Positions 1 to 9,583 of a DNA stretch of 44,947 bases are shown in pieces. This stretch comes from Kalymmatonema hyalinum WJT4-NPBG1 (GTDB lineage Bacteria; Cyanobacteriota; Cyanobacteriia; Cyanobacteriales; Nostocaceae). The number at the start of each line of letters is the position of its first letter. Positions within the stretch are counted from its first letter, which is position 1. The notes beneath the pieces are model-generated. The model worked only from the letters and a program-made list of their open reading frames with translations. It had not been told where the DNA came from and ran no database searches. The stretch is taken from assembly GCA_019359075.1 (NCBI GenBank), contig JAHHIB010000073.1:1-44947 (forward strand), written 5' to 3'. Both the position numbers and the translations under genes were made by a program.

Positions 1-2
1 TG

Positions 3-110
3 CATCCAAAGAAAACCCCCCTGAAAGCTAACGATCGCACCCTCGGAATTTGTGATTTCTACCTAAAAGCCTCAGATCGCTATCATACCTTCATTTGGCG
101 ACTTTCTTAA
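3..110 (+). CDS. 3' end of an unknown gene entering from the left edge
   Basis: The third forward frame is open from the window edge for 35 codons and ends at a TAA. The readable tail includes the residues RTLGICDFYLKASDRYHTF, which look like real protein rather than random frame. I do not recognise the family. The same-strand neighbours to the right are a broken and an intact CHAT gene, so it could belong to a CHAT-linked cluster, but that is inference. It is too short to judge further. Confidence 0.35.
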   Translation, partial: HPKKTPLKANDRTLGICDFYLKASDRYHTFIWRLS

Positions 111-153
111 ATACCTACCCTTGAAAGTGCCCCCTCATTCCCCCCTACAAGAG

Positions 154-311
154 GCTACGGTGTACACACAAGTCATCAAATAATTCAAAATTGCTTAAGA
201 ACCTCACCCTGCCCTGTCGGGCATCCCTCTCCGAACTCGCGGAGAGCGAAAGATTTTAGCGTAGCTAAAAGCGAGGGTGAGGTTTTGAGCAAGATGTGTG
301 TATACCGTAGC
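154..311. mobile_element. 158-bp MITE with 17-bp terminal inverted repeats and 9-bp target duplication
   Basis: The ends are inverted repeats: GCTACGGTGTACACACA on the left and the complement of GCTACGGTATACACACA on the right, with one mismatch. The element is bracketed by an exact 9-bp direct repeat CTACAAGAG at 145-153 and 312-320, the signature of a transposition event. The interior is almost all hairpin: a 10-bp stem ACCTCACCCT pairing 201-210 with 274-283, plus small stems at 211-222, 227-246 and 254-270. There is no coding capacity, so it must have been mobilised in trans by a transposase that makes 9-bp duplications. It sits just upstream of the broken CHAT gene. Confidence 0.8.
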
Positions 312-360
312 CTACAAGAGGGGAGCCTAAGCGCAGATAAACGCGGGGTGGGGTTCTTCC

Positions 361-742
361 CAAGATTTACTTGATGCTGCCTTTTTGCAAACTGTGGAAG
401 CTGTAGGGGAAATGGCATCACAGCAGGGAGATGAAAATACAGCAGCTTGGTTGAGAAATTTCGCAAGTGAATTGGGGAATACGCTGGATTTCCCGCCACA
501 AGCTAATGATTCGATTTTACCAGAATATCAAAGCTGGCTTAACAATTGCCCTTGCCCTTAACCAAGCGCAAACTTGGCTGCGAGATAGTACACAAGCTGA
601 TTTGTGGGAGTGGACGCAGCAGTTAAATTTGGCTGAGGGTTTTCAAGAACAAATCCACAAGCAGCTAAGCTGGTTTGATGCGGAGGAAGTGCCTTTTGGG
701 AAGGTTGTGTATTGGGGGGCTTTTTGTGCGGTAGGGTGCTAG
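361..742 (+). pseudogene. Internally deleted CHAT-domain gene remnant
   Basis: Two pieces of a TPR-CHAT gene are joined here in different frames. Bases 361 to about 490 encode an N-terminal piece (QDLLDAAFLQTVEA, then QQGDENTAAWLR) that matches residues 32-65 of the intact gene at 882. From about 505 a different frame encodes the C-terminal end (LMIRFYQN, LALNQAQTWLR, then VVYWGAF), matching the end of the same gene. About 1,000 codons, including all TPRs and the catalytic His and Cys, are missing. This is the deleted remains of a tandem paralogue of the downstream gene. A short in-frame piece from 467 to 742 could still be translated but would carry no catalytic residues. Confidence 0.8.
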
Positions 743-881
743 AGTCCCATGGCACTAAGCGTTTTTGGGAGAATAGACAGTAAGCTGAGATACAATATTT
801 GCAAGTATTTTCCGTAATGATATCTAGTGCTTTTGAATATCTTTATAAAGTAAATGTGTTATCAGATACTAGCCTGCACCC

Positions 882-3800
882 ATGAACGAAAAGCGCCAGC
901 AAGCCTACATCAACCTCATTCAAGATTTGCTAAATTGTCCTATTGGGAAAGAATCTGAAATTTTAGCAGCGAACCGAGATTTACTTGATGTTGGCTTCTT
1001 GCAGACAGTGGAAGCTCAAGCAGAAATAGCATTACAGCAGGGGGATGAAAACACAGCAAATTGGTTGAGATATTTGGCAATTCAAATGCCAGATAGCCAA
1101 AAAAATTTACAAACTTATATTCAGTTATTAGGTGCAGTATTAGGAGCAATACAAGATAGCGAAGGCGATGCACAAGTGGTTTATCCAATACTGACAGCAA
1201 ACCTAGACAAACTCAATGATAATTTTGTACAAATTTTACAAAGTTGGGCAAAATCTAGGCTTTACAAAGTGATGCGAAAGGAAGAAACGCAAGCTATAGC
1301 TAAATTCATTGCCGATTTGAGCCATCTCATAGAAGAATTCCCATTAGGTAGTAAATCTAACACCATTGAAATTGCGATCGCTGGATACGAGATTGCCTCA
1401 ACTATTTTTAAGGATCATAAAACTATTAAAGCTTGGGCATTTATACAAAAGTTTTTGGCAAACGTATATCGTGAAAGAATCCTAGGGAATAGGGCAGATA
1501 ATTTGGAGAAAGCTATTGCATTTTTGGAAGCAGCGCTGGAAGTTTTTACTCGTGAAACCGATCCAGAACAATGGGCAAATACTCAGCATGTTCTTGGAGC
1601 CACATACTATGACAGAATCCAAGGACAGAAGGCTAAAAATTTAAAAAAAGCTGTTAGTTATGATCGAGCAGCCTTACAAGTCTTTACCCGTGAGAAATTT
1701 CCTGAAGAGTGGGCACAGAACCAGCACAATCTTGGGGTTGTACACAATCATGAGGAAATGCCAGAAGAAAAAGCACAAAATATCGAAATAGCAATAGCTC
1801 ATTTTCAAGCCGCCTTACAAGTATTTACTCGTAAAGATTTTCCAGATAGATGGGCAAACACTCATAATGATTTGGGGAATAGTTACCTCAAGAGAGTTTA
1901 TGGTGAAAGGGTACAAAATTTAGAAGCCGCACTTATTTCTTACGAATCAGCATTGCAAGTTTTTACCCCAAAGGAGTCTCCCAATCAATGGGCAATTGCT
2001 CAAGATAATTTAGCTTATATCTACTACCAAAAAAGCCGTTGGGAAAGTTTAGATAACTTAGAAATGGCTATTAATTGTTACCATTCAGCCTTACAAGTTT
2101 ACAGCCATGAGGTATTTCCTGAAAAATGGGCAAAGACGCTGTTTCTGTTGGGTATTGCATACCTAGAAAGAATTCGGGGAAATGAAGCAGAGAATGTGGA
2201 AATGGCGATCGCATGTTATAAAAATGCTTTGCAAGTCCACACTCGTGAGGTATTTCCTGATGAATGGGCAAAGATTCAACATGAACTAGGGCTTGCATAC
2301 CATAACAAAATCCTTGGAGAAAAAGCCAAGAATATGGAATTGTCGATTGCTTATTCTCAAGCTGCTTTAGAAATCAACACTTATGAAATATCTGCTGATA
2401 GTTGGGCAGGTACGCAAAATAATCTTGGACTAGCTTATAGTAAAAGAATCTTGGGGGATAAGACAGAAAACTTGAAAGCAGCAATCGCCTGTTACCAAAA
2501 TGCCTTAAAAGACTATACTCGTGAGGCTTTCCCCGAAAGATGGGCAGGTATTCAAGGTAATTTAGCAAATGTCTACGAGGAACTAGGGGACATTGAAACT
2601 GCACTCCAACATTCAAAGTTAGCTCTCGAAGTTTATACACCTAAATCATTCCCTGTAAAATGCTTGTTAGTAGGGCGTAATTTGGGTGATTGCGCTTTTG
2701 CAAACCAGAAATGGGAAGTAGCAGTTCAAGGTTATCAACAAGCTATAGGTGCAATCGAAAACAGTCGGGAGTGGGCAAATAACGACACAACCCGTAAAGA
2801 CATAATGGAGAACACAATTTATGTCTATGCCAAAATGATACAAGCTTGTTTGAACATAGGTGATTTGGTAAAAGCTATTGAGACTGCGGAACTGAGTAAA
2901 ACTCGTAACTTAGTTGAACTTATATTGAATCGTGACCTGCAAACATTTTATCCATCAGAAGTTGCCAGTAAATTAGATAAATTACAAAATAAAATTAACG
3001 TATTACAGTATCACATCAATAATGGGAAAGAGGAAAATCCGACCTTCTTAGTGCAACATCTCCAAAATTTACGACAGCAGTACAAAGAATTGCAAGACGG
3101 TTATTTATTTGTTGGTAATGGCTTCAATTTAGACCTCTTTCAAAGAACTTTAGATGAACATACAGCTGTTATTGAGTGGTATTCTACTAGTACGAGTTTG
3201 GAGACATTTATTATTACCCATAAGACTGTTCAAAGGTTAAAATCATCAACGTTAGATGATAAGTTGCAAGCCTTTGTAGATTGGGTGAATAAGTATTTAC
3301 AGGCATATTATAAAAATAAAACTGAATGGATACATAGCCTTAAGTCTCGCCTCGCTTGCCTTTCAAAAATCCTACAAATAGAAGATATCCTCAAATTAAT
3401 ACCAAAAACCTGCTCGCGTCTTGTTCTCATCCCCCATCGCTATTTACACCTATTTCCCCTCCACGCACTCCCCTTAACTAACAGTGAATTATTGTGCGAA
3501 AAATTCTCCAACGGCGTAAGTTATGCCCCCAGTTGCCAAATATTGCAACAAGTGCAGCAACGAAAACGCCCTGATTTCCAAAACCTATTTGCCATCCAAA
3601 ACCCCACAGGCGACTTAAATTATACCGATTTGGAAGTACAAGTTATTCAAAGCTACTTTAATACTGCCAATATCCTGAAAAAATCGGCAGCTACACTCAC
3701 TGCGGTTAATAATTCTGACTTCAATAGTTACCACTGTGCCCACTTTAGCTGTCATGGCTATTTTAATTTAACAAATCCCAGTAAATCAGCACTGATTTTG

Positions 3801-4373
3801 GCAGATGCACTCATCGCTGACACACCTACAGAATCTGACTCAGAACGTTACCTGAATTTCCGAGAAGGGAAAACCCACGATTTAGCAAAATGCCTTACTT
3901 TAGATAAAATCTTCAGTCTCAAATTAGAAAAATGTCGCCTTGTCACCCTTTCTGCTTGCGAAACTGGACTAATTGATTTCAATAACACCAGTGACGAATA
4001 TATTGGTTTGCCCAGTGGTTTTCTATTAGCAGGTAGCCCCAGCGTTGTCAGTTCTTTGTGGAAAGTAGATGACCTTTCTACAAGCTTTTTAATGATTAAA
4101 TTCTACGAAAACCTAATTAAACTTGATAACCTGGAAGCGGAAAATATTGCTATGTCCCTGAATCAAGCCCAACAATGGCTGCGAAATCTAAATATAGAAG
4201 AATTGGATAAGTTTTTAGAGCAGCATAAACCTCAAATTGAGCAAACCCTTGCCCCATTGAGGAAAGGACAACGCTTGAGATTTCAGGAATCTTTAAAACT
4301 AATCAAGCAACGTCAACCCTTACCTTTTGCAAATCCATACTACTGGGCTGGATTTACGGCTTCAGGACGTTAA
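882..4373 (+). CDS. TPR-CHAT caspase-like protease
   Basis: This is a 1163-residue CHAT (caspase HetF associated with TPRs) protein. Residues about 160-640 are tandem TPR-like repeats of about 55 residues, each with a variant of ALQVFTRE, FP, WA, LG and a helix ending AI..Y..AL. The C-terminal CHAT domain (about 760-1163) keeps both catalytic residues of the clan CD fold: His958 in the FSCHGYF motif and Cys1026 in SACETG. The end, YYWAGFTASG, is typical of the family. CHAT proteases are cysteine peptidases whose TPRs bind a partner or substrate; some act in bacterial immunity, and HetF acts in heterocyst development. The substrate here is unknown. A deleted paralogue lies just upstream, and a small convergent gene overlaps its stop codon by 4 bp. 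Start chosen: the first ATG, aligned to the remnant paralogue. Confidence 0.9.
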   Translation: MNEKRQQAYINLIQDLLNCPIGKESEILAANRDLLDVGFLQTVEAQAEIALQQGDENTANWLRYLAIQMPDSQKNLQTYIQLLGAVLGAIQDSEGDAQVVYPILTANLDKLNDNFVQILQSWAKSRLYKVMRKEETQAIAKFIADLSHLIEEFPLGSKSNTIEIAIAGYEIASTIFKDHKTIKAWAFIQKFLANVYRERILGNRADNLEKAIAFLEAALEVFTRETDPEQWANTQHVLGATYYDRIQGQKAKNLKKAVSYDRAALQVFTREKFPEEWAQNQHNLGVVHNHEEMPEEKAQNIEIAIAHFQAALQVFTRKDFPDRWANTHNDLGNSYLKRVYGERVQNLEAALISYESALQVFTPKESPNQWAIAQDNLAYIYYQKSRWESLDNLEMAINCYHSALQVYSHEVFPEKWAKTLFLLGIAYLERIRGNEAENVEMAIACYKNALQVHTREVFPDEWAKIQHELGLAYHNKILGEKAKNMELSIAYSQAALEINTYEISADSWAGTQNNLGLAYSKRILGDKTENLKAAIACYQNALKDYTREAFPERWAGIQGNLANVYEELGDIETALQHSKLALEVYTPKSFPVKCLLVGRNLGDCAFANQKWEVAVQGYQQAIGAIENSREWANNDTTRKDIMENTIYVYAKMIQACLNIGDLVKAIETAELSKTRNLVELILNRDLQTFYPSEVASKLDKLQNKINVLQYHINNGKEENPTFLVQHLQNLRQQYKELQDGYLFVGNGFNLDLFQRTLDEHTAVIEWYSTSTSLETFIITHKTVQRLKSSTLDDKLQAFVDWVNKYLQAYYKNKTEWIHSLKSRLACLSKILQIEDILKLIPKTCSRLVLIPHRYLHLFPLHALPLTNSELLCEKFSNGVSYAPSCQILQQVQQRKRPDFQNLFAIQNPTGDLNYTDLEVQVIQSYFNTANILKKSAATLTAVNNSDFNSYHCAHFSCHGYFNLTNPSKSALILADALIADTPTESDSERYLNFREGKTHDLAKCLTLDKIFSLKLEKCRLVTLSACETGLIDFNNTSDEYIGLPSGFLLAGSPSVVSSLWKVDDLSTSFLMIKFYENLIKLDNLEAENIAMSLNQAQQWLRNLNIEELDKFLEQHKPQIEQTLAPLRKGQRLRFQESLKLIKQRQPLPFANPYYWAGFTASGR

Positions 4374-4741
4374 GCAGTAGAATCAGGTGTTTTGTTACAA
4401 AATTTCTTCGCACCTAGCTTAAACACGCATATACTCAGTGCCGTTGCCGTACCCAGAGGAATACCAGCACTAGCTGCCAAAGGTTCTATAATTGGAGCGA
4501 TTAACCCAGATTCCAAAGCATCTCTAACTTCCTCTTGACAAATAAATTGGCGGCATTTTTCCAGCCAATCATTTAATCCTCTGTCTGCTTCCTGTGCAGT
4601 TTCCCGCATGAAAAGCAGTGGTACAGCATCCTCTAAATAACCTTCACACTCTTCTATCGTATCCAAAGCAGTCAAAGCCTTTGGACTATCCGTCAATTGG
4701 CTGCGAAACTGAGTAATTTCTTCTGGCGTAACGGTAATCAT
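4370..4741 (-). CDS. Small conserved-looking protein, convergent with the CHAT gene
   Basis: This is a 123-residue protein of unknown family. The N-terminal two thirds is acidic and helical (TPEEITQFRSQL, EECEGYLEDAVPLLF). Residues about 80-112 are hydrophobic and Ala/Gly-rich (PLAASAGIPLGTATALSICVF), enough for one membrane-associated helix or a buried core. It is tail-to-tail with the CHAT gene; the two stop codons share the four bases TTAA. Such tight packing suggests an old, stable arrangement and perhaps a functional link to the protease, as partner, inhibitor or substrate, but nothing in the sequence proves it. Confidence 0.6.
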   Translation of the reverse strand: MITVTPEEITQFRSQLTDSPKALTALDTIEECEGYLEDAVPLLFMRETAQEADRGLNDWLEKCRQFICQEEVRDALESGLIAPIIEPLAASAGIPLGTATALSICVFKLGAKKFCNKTPDSTA

Positions 4742-5152
4742 TTGATAGTTGAAAAACTAAATTAATACAGAAATTCATTAGTAATGATACACCTGATAGG
4801 CAAATTAGCGGAAATATTAGAATTTGATAGAATTTTTACTTTGGTTAATGTCAAAATCATGGCTGAGTCATGACAGGTTAAGTGCAATCCAACGACGAAT
4901 AAAAATATAACAAGCAGAGAGCGATCGCGATTCTCATGGAGAGGCATCGCGATCGCCCTACTTACCAATTAATGTCGTCTTACGGTTTAGTATTTGCATC
5001 GCCATGCCATCTAAACGCAACCTTCTGCATTGTTAATGAATCGACATGCAAAAATTAGTCCACCCTTGCGCTAACTTTGTTCTATCTAAAAACCTTACCT
5101 TCATAGGGGGAAGGGGGAAAGGTTAAAGGGGAAAGGATAAGAAGAAAAACCC
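4742..5152. other. Intergenic region between the CHAT neighbour and mutS
   Basis: No convincing gene. It is AT-rich near 4760-4860 and contains one notable structure: an 11-bp perfect inverted repeat GCGATCGCGAT (4921-4931) pairing with 4946-4956 over a 14-nt loop, built from two HIP1 octamers. The hairpin lies downstream of mutS (minus strand) but has no T-run, so a terminator role is unproven. A purine-rich stretch follows at 5105-5150. Confidence 0.5.
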
Positions 5153-7726
5153 CTAATCCAAACTTTGCAAGCCGATCGCAATCTTACTATGCTTTTCGAT
5201 TTGACCCATCACCTGTTTTGCCCGTTGAATCACCACCGCAGGCAAACCAGCTAATCTTCCCGCTTCAATACCGTAGGACTTATCAGCGCCTCCCGGTTGG
5301 ACTTGATGCAAAAAGATAATTTGGTCTGGTAACTCCTTCACCGTCACCTGGTAATTGGCAACATTTGGCAATAGCGACGCTAGTTCATTTAACTCGTGAT
5401 AGTGCGTGGCAAAAATCGTCCGCGCCCGAATCTCCGTTGCAATGTACTCCGCCACCGCCCAAGCAATAGAAAGACCATCAAACGTGGCTGTCCCTCTGCC
5501 AATTTCATCCAATAATACCAGCGATCGCGACGTTGCATGGTTGAGAATATTCGCCGTCTCATTCATCTCCACCATAAAAGTAGATTGACCCGTTGCCAAG
5601 TCATCCACTGCACCCACACGCGTGAAAATGCGATCGCACACTCCCAAGCTAGCAGACCGCGCAGGGACAAAACTACCAATTTGCGCTATCAGCTGAATTA
5701 ACCCCACCTGACGTAAATAACAACTCTTGCCACTCGCATTTGGACCAGTGAGGATAATTAAGTCAGGATGAGAAGAATTTCCCTTGTCCTCCTCTTCCCT
5801 TCCCAACTGCGTCGAATTCGGTACAAAGAAACCCGCAGGCAAAGACTGTTCCACCACCGGATGACGCCCATCCACAATCGTAATTTCTCGCCCTTCCACC
5901 ATTTCTGGACGACAGTAACCTTGATGAACCGCTAACTCAGCCAAACCACACAACACATCTGCCGCCGCCACCGCACGGGAAATATTGCGAATCATCTCCG
6001 CTTGTGAACCCACTTCTTCGCGCAACGCCACAAAAATCTCATATTCCAACTGATTCAAATCATCTCGCGCCGTGAGAATTCGCGCTTCCCGTTCCTTCAA
6101 CTCCGGCGTGATGTAGCGTTCTTCATTGACCAGCGTTTGCTTACGTATATAATTAGACGGCACTTGGTCTGCCTTTGCACGGGAAATACTGATATAATAA
6201 CCAAAAGTTTTGTTAAATCCCACCTTCAGCGTCGGAATTCCCGTCCTCGCTCTTTCGTCAACTTCCAAGTTGGCAATCCATTTTTGGTCGTCTTCGACAG
6301 TCGTACGTCGTTCGTCCAACTGAACATGAACTCCAGGACGAATCAAGCCGCCTTCTTTGATATGTATCGGTGGCGACTCCACCAGATGACCGCGAATTTG
6401 CTGTGCTAACTCTTCTAAAACAGGCGGTACCTTCTGTAATGCTTTCAGGAAGGGTGAACGAGCATCAGCCACCAAGCGAGATAATTCCGGCAAACGAGAT
6501 AGCGAGTCTGCCAAAGCAAGTAAATCTCTTGCATTAGCAGTACCAGAACCAGCGCGTCCCGTGAGCCGATCAAGGTCATAAATTTGACGTAACAATTGCC
6601 GTAGTTCTTGACGGAGAGTCGTATTTTCTACCAATTCTTGAATAGTATCTTGCCGTGTCCGAATACCTTTAATATCAAGTAGTGGTTGCAACAACCACCG
6701 CCGTAAAGCACGACTACCCATCGCCGTACTCGTTTTATCTAATGCCCAAAGAAGGGAACCGTGAAAAGTGCCATCACGCACAGTTTGCGTAATTTCCAGG
6801 TTGCGGCGAGTTTGATGGTCAACAATTAAAAAGTCAGTGAGGGTATAGGTGCGTAGCGACTGGAGGGGGATAGCGTTTTCTTTTTGCGTATCTTCCAAAT
6901 ATTCCAGCAACCCACCTGCGGCGCGGACGGCTAAAGGAAGATGATCGCAACCCAATCCTTCTAGCGATCGCACTTTAAACTTTTGCAACAATCTTGCCCG
7001 AGATTCTCCTTGAGAGAACGGAATTTGCGATCGCAACGAATAACAAAAAGACGGTGGCAAACATTGCGGGAGATGTTCTGATTTTTCTCCTGGACGCAGT
7101 AAACTGCCCAAGTCTGGTGCGTTGGTAGGAATGAGCACCTCCGCAGGCTGCAAGCGCATAACTTCCTGTGTCAAATGCTCTAAATTGCTACCTTGCGTCG
7201 TGAGGAATTCACCAGTGGAAATATCTGCATACGCCAAACCCCAATGCTCCCCAGCAATCACCACAGCCGCCAGGTAATTATTGCGACTTGACTTTAGCAT
7301 TCCCTCCTCTAGCAAAGTGCCAGGGGTAAGGATGCGCGTAATCTCCCGCCGCACTAATCTGCCAGCAGCTTCTGCAGCATCTTCCACTTGGTCGCAAATG
7401 ACAACAGCATATCCTTTTTCTACCAGCTGCGTCGCGTGGCGTTCCCAGGCGTGATGCGGTACGCCACTCATCGCTACCCGTCCTACTTCCCCTACTGACT
7501 TGCTGGTGAGGGAGAGTTCTAATTCCTGCGCCAAAGTCACAGCATCTTCAAAGTAACATTCAAAGAAATCTCCCACTCGATACAGTAGCATCGCGTGAGG
7601 ATACTTATCCTTCGTCTCGACATAATGCTGAAACATTTGAGTCAGCTTACTGCGATCCACCAATCGAGTGTCAGTGTGCGGCGCAGTCGGGTTATTGGGT
7701 TGGGATGCAGAGTAAGAAGCGGTCAT
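5153..7726 (-). CDS. mutS: DNA mismatch repair protein MutS
   Basis: This 857-residue protein has the full MutS1 architecture and family length. The mismatch-reading Phe-x-Glu lies in GDFFE (residues 52-56), so it is a mismatch-recognising MutS1 rather than MutS2. The connector, lever and clamp regions follow, including the FNKTFGYYI segment. The ABC-type ATPase has Walker [10 protein letters not shown] (about 660-668), the MutS hallmark STFMVEM, Walker [11 protein letters not shown] (about 737-746) and THYHEL. It binds base mismatches and small loops as a clamp and recruits MutL. The ATG start precedes a poorly conserved ~20-residue tail, as usual. No mutL is in the window. It is codirectional with, and downstream of, the ATPase/PIN pair. 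Confidence 0.97.
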   Translation of the reverse strand: MTASYSASQPNNPTAPHTDTRLVDRSKLTQMFQHYVETKDKYPHAMLLYRVGDFFECYFEDAVTLAQELELSLTSKSVGEVGRVAMSGVPHHAWERHATQLVEKGYAVVICDQVEDAAEAAGRLVRREITRILTPGTLLEEGMLKSSRNNYLAAVVIAGEHWGLAYADISTGEFLTTQGSNLEHLTQEVMRLQPAEVLIPTNAPDLGSLLRPGEKSEHLPQCLPPSFCYSLRSQIPFSQGESRARLLQKFKVRSLEGLGCDHLPLAVRAAGGLLEYLEDTQKENAIPLQSLRTYTLTDFLIVDHQTRRNLEITQTVRDGTFHGSLLWALDKTSTAMGSRALRRWLLQPLLDIKGIRTRQDTIQELVENTTLRQELRQLLRQIYDLDRLTGRAGSGTANARDLLALADSLSRLPELSRLVADARSPFLKALQKVPPVLEELAQQIRGHLVESPPIHIKEGGLIRPGVHVQLDERRTTVEDDQKWIANLEVDERARTGIPTLKVGFNKTFGYYISISRAKADQVPSNYIRKQTLVNEERYITPELKEREARILTARDDLNQLEYEIFVALREEVGSQAEMIRNISRAVAAADVLCGLAELAVHQGYCRPEMVEGREITIVDGRHPVVEQSLPAGFFVPNSTQLGREEEDKGNSSHPDLIILTGPNASGKSCYLRQVGLIQLIAQIGSFVPARSASLGVCDRIFTRVGAVDDLATGQSTFMVEMNETANILNHATSRSLVLLDEIGRGTATFDGLSIAWAVAEYIATEIRARTIFATHYHELNELASLLPNVANYQVTVKELPDQIIFLHQVQPGGADKSYGIEAGRLAGLPAVVIQRAKQVMGQIEKHSKIAIGLQSLD

Positions 7727-7800
7727 GAATGTCTACCAATACACATGGCAACCTGCCAATATCCGATGATAGCTTGATATCAGCGATACTCTCAAATTGT

Positions 7801-8322
7801 TCAAGGTTTGTTAACTCTTCGGCTACTTCGCCTAGGAATTTGGACAGGAGACGTTGGTTGGTAAGCCTTCAGTCCGTCATCACCCGTGAGAATTTCCACC
7901 TGACAACCGATTTTGGCGTAGTATTCAGCTACATTCTTGATAGTGGCATCGCCGATAGAAATACGTTGCACTGCTAACTTAGACCATTCAGCCGCTAGCT
8001 TTTTCAAGCCTTCTGCGTCCCAAAATTCCGCTTGTTCAGTGAAAGCAGCCCAAGGTGTTGTCGCGTCTGCTGCTTTCACCATTAAGTCAGCTAAAGCTTG
8101 AGCGATTTCATATCGATTCAAATTTGCTTGCGCAATGTGATTACCAGTTTCTATGATGACGGCTAGAGGTAGCACAAAATATGCACTGTCTTCTTCTTTT
8201 TTGAGAAATTCATCAACTCGCTTTTTGTCCCACTTATTCTCATCTGTTCCACAGGTATCTTTGCCAGGAACCCCCAAGTCAACACACAGTATCGATGTAT
8301 CTATTATCAGAACCTTCTTCAT
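7801..8322 (-). CDS. PIN-like nuclease-fold protein paired with an AAA ATPase
   Basis: This 173-residue protein has the pattern of a PIN-like ribonuclease fold. It opens with a hydrophobic strand ending in Asp (LIIDTSIL, D8), has an acidic residue after the next strand (VIIETGNH, E58), an Asp in SIGDATI (D125), and finally ILTGDDGL (D148/D149). These four positions match the usual acidic metal-binding set. The start follows the stop of the upstream ATPase by only 8 nt, so the two are surely cotranscribed and probably act together. The basic C-terminal tail (PRRSSRRVNKP) could bind nucleic acid. It is longer than a VapC toxin and there is no VapB-type antitoxin beside it. RNase activity is inferred from fold-like motifs only. 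Confidence 0.7.
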   Translation of the reverse strand: MKKVLIIDTSILCVDLGVPGKDTCGTDENKWDKKRVDEFLKKEEDSAYFVLPLAVIIETGNHIAQANLNRYEIAQALADLMVKAADATTPWAAFTEQAEFWDAEGLKKLAAEWSKLAVQRISIGDATIKNVAEYYAKIGCQVEILTGDDGLKAYQPTSPVQIPRRSSRRVNKP

Positions 8323-8330
8323 ATTTGGCG

Positions 8331-9539
8331 CTACTTGGTATCAGCAAGGCTCCTTTCAATAGCACCCTTAGTTGCAAGCTTACCCAATGTACCCGATGCC
8401 ATTAATTTAGGCAGGTTCTCAATATCTTCTAGCAAAGTCAGTTTACTTTCTCCAGTTTCATAATCTCGATGCGCTACTACCACAAATGGCACTATTTCTG
8501 GTCCTAAAGCATCAAGCAAAGCTGGGTTATGAGTAGTTATTAATATGTCAATTTTTCTTTTTTCACCTATTTCTCGCAGCATTCTTACCAGTAATTCTGC
8601 CCGCGAGGGATGAAGTCCGTTATCTATTTCTTCAATTACCAGTTGACTACGTTCTGGTCGTGTGAGTAAGGCTGTCAGAATAGCTATAAATCTAAGAGTG
8701 CCATCTGACATACTTCTGGCATCAATTTCTGTGACGTGACCTGGTTTCCATAGCTCCTCACAGTAGAGCATTGCATCTGTGCCAAACCTACCGACTTTCT
8801 CTGCCCATATTTTTTGAATATCTCCTTCTGGCAAATTTTTGGCGTAGGCTGATATCCTTCGCTCTACTTCTGCTTTTTGCTCATTAGGCAATGCTGCTAA
8901 TACACCTGCAATGTTTGAGGCATCACTTTCAAGCGTGTCATGAAGCAGTGAGTAATCCCGCATTTTGGAAGGAATGGGATTGAGAATGAAAATATTTGTG
9001 AGCGCAGATATTATTATATTGATTTTGTCTAATGCATTTAAAAATTTAATATCATTATTGGCTTTATTTAAGTTAAAATAATATAATTTATTTCTATTTA
9101 AAATGAGCTTTAGTTCTGGGAAAAAAGATTTTTTTGATTTCGTTTCATTTAAAATATCCTTTTCAAGAAGATGTTCATCATTTTTTTTATCTTCTATACG
9201 TTCTTGCAAAACTTGAACAACAGGTTTTGTTTGTAACGTAATACTATAAAGATAATCGGGATTTTCATCTTCCCCTTGAAGAACTGCCTTTAATGTAAAC
9301 TGAGTTTCCGGTTTACGTGCAGCCCATTCCACACCGCCTCGAATTGAGGGTAAAGTTTTATCTCCTGCCAAGGCTGCTTCAATATCCTCACCTCTAACTA
9401 TTCTTTGGAGAAATTCCAAAGCTTCAACGACATTCGATTTACCACTCGCATTTGTACCAATAAGAACAGTCAGTGGGTCAATCGGAAGTTCTGCATAACG
9501 AAAACTTTTCCAATTCTCAAGGATGAGTTGCTTAAGCAT
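8331..9539 (-). CDS. AAA family ATPase (OLD/RecF-like, ABC-type head)
   Basis: This is an SMC/OLD-like ATPase of about 402 residues. Counted from the chosen start it has Walker A IGTNASGKSN (about 27-36), an ABC-like signature region SMSDGTLRF, Walker B QLVIEEIDNGLHPS and a switch histidine in ITTHNPALLD. The middle (about 110-240) is a variable, AT-rich, helical insertion. I chose the ATG at 9539 over the TTG at 9551 because GGAG lies 6 nt before it and MLKQLILENWKSF is the usual beginning of the family. The gene directly downstream is a PIN-like nuclease. ATPases of this class commonly act as sensors in nuclease-based defence modules, so the pair is a candidate conflict system; this is inference from gene pairing. 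Confidence 0.85.
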   Translation of the reverse strand: MLKQLILENWKSFRYAELPIDPLTVLIGTNASGKSNVVEALEFLQRIVRGEDIEAALAGDKTLPSIRGGVEWAARKPETQFTLKAVLQGEDENPDYLYSITLQTKPVVQVLQERIEDKKNDEHLLEKDILNETKSKKSFFPELKLILNRNKLYYFNLNKANNDIKFLNALDKINIIISALTNIFILNPIPSKMRDYSLLHDTLESDASNIAGVLAALPNEQKAEVERRISAYAKNLPEGDIQKIWAEKVGRFGTDAMLYCEELWKPGHVTEIDARSMSDGTLRFIAILTALLTRPERSQLVIEEIDNGLHPSRAELLVRMLREIGEKRKIDILITTHNPALLDALGPEIVPFVVVAHRDYETGESKLTLLEDIENLPKLMASGTLGKLATKGAIERSLADTK

Positions 9540-9583
9540 GACCCACTCCAAAACTCTAATAGTTGACTTTTCTTATTATCGCT

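Noticed and set aside
940-1200. Antisense open frames inside the CHAT gene
   Set aside because: Long open shadows are common opposite TPR-repeat genes; no independent coding signal.
4762-4968. 68-codon open frame upstream of the small CHAT-neighbour gene
   Set aside because: It spans the HIP1 hairpin, has no motif and no ribosome site.
7801-8322. VapC-type toxin of a toxin-antitoxin pair
   Set aside because: The neighbour is a 400-residue ATPase, not a small antitoxin, and the protein is longer than VapC; the ATPase-nuclease pairing fits better.
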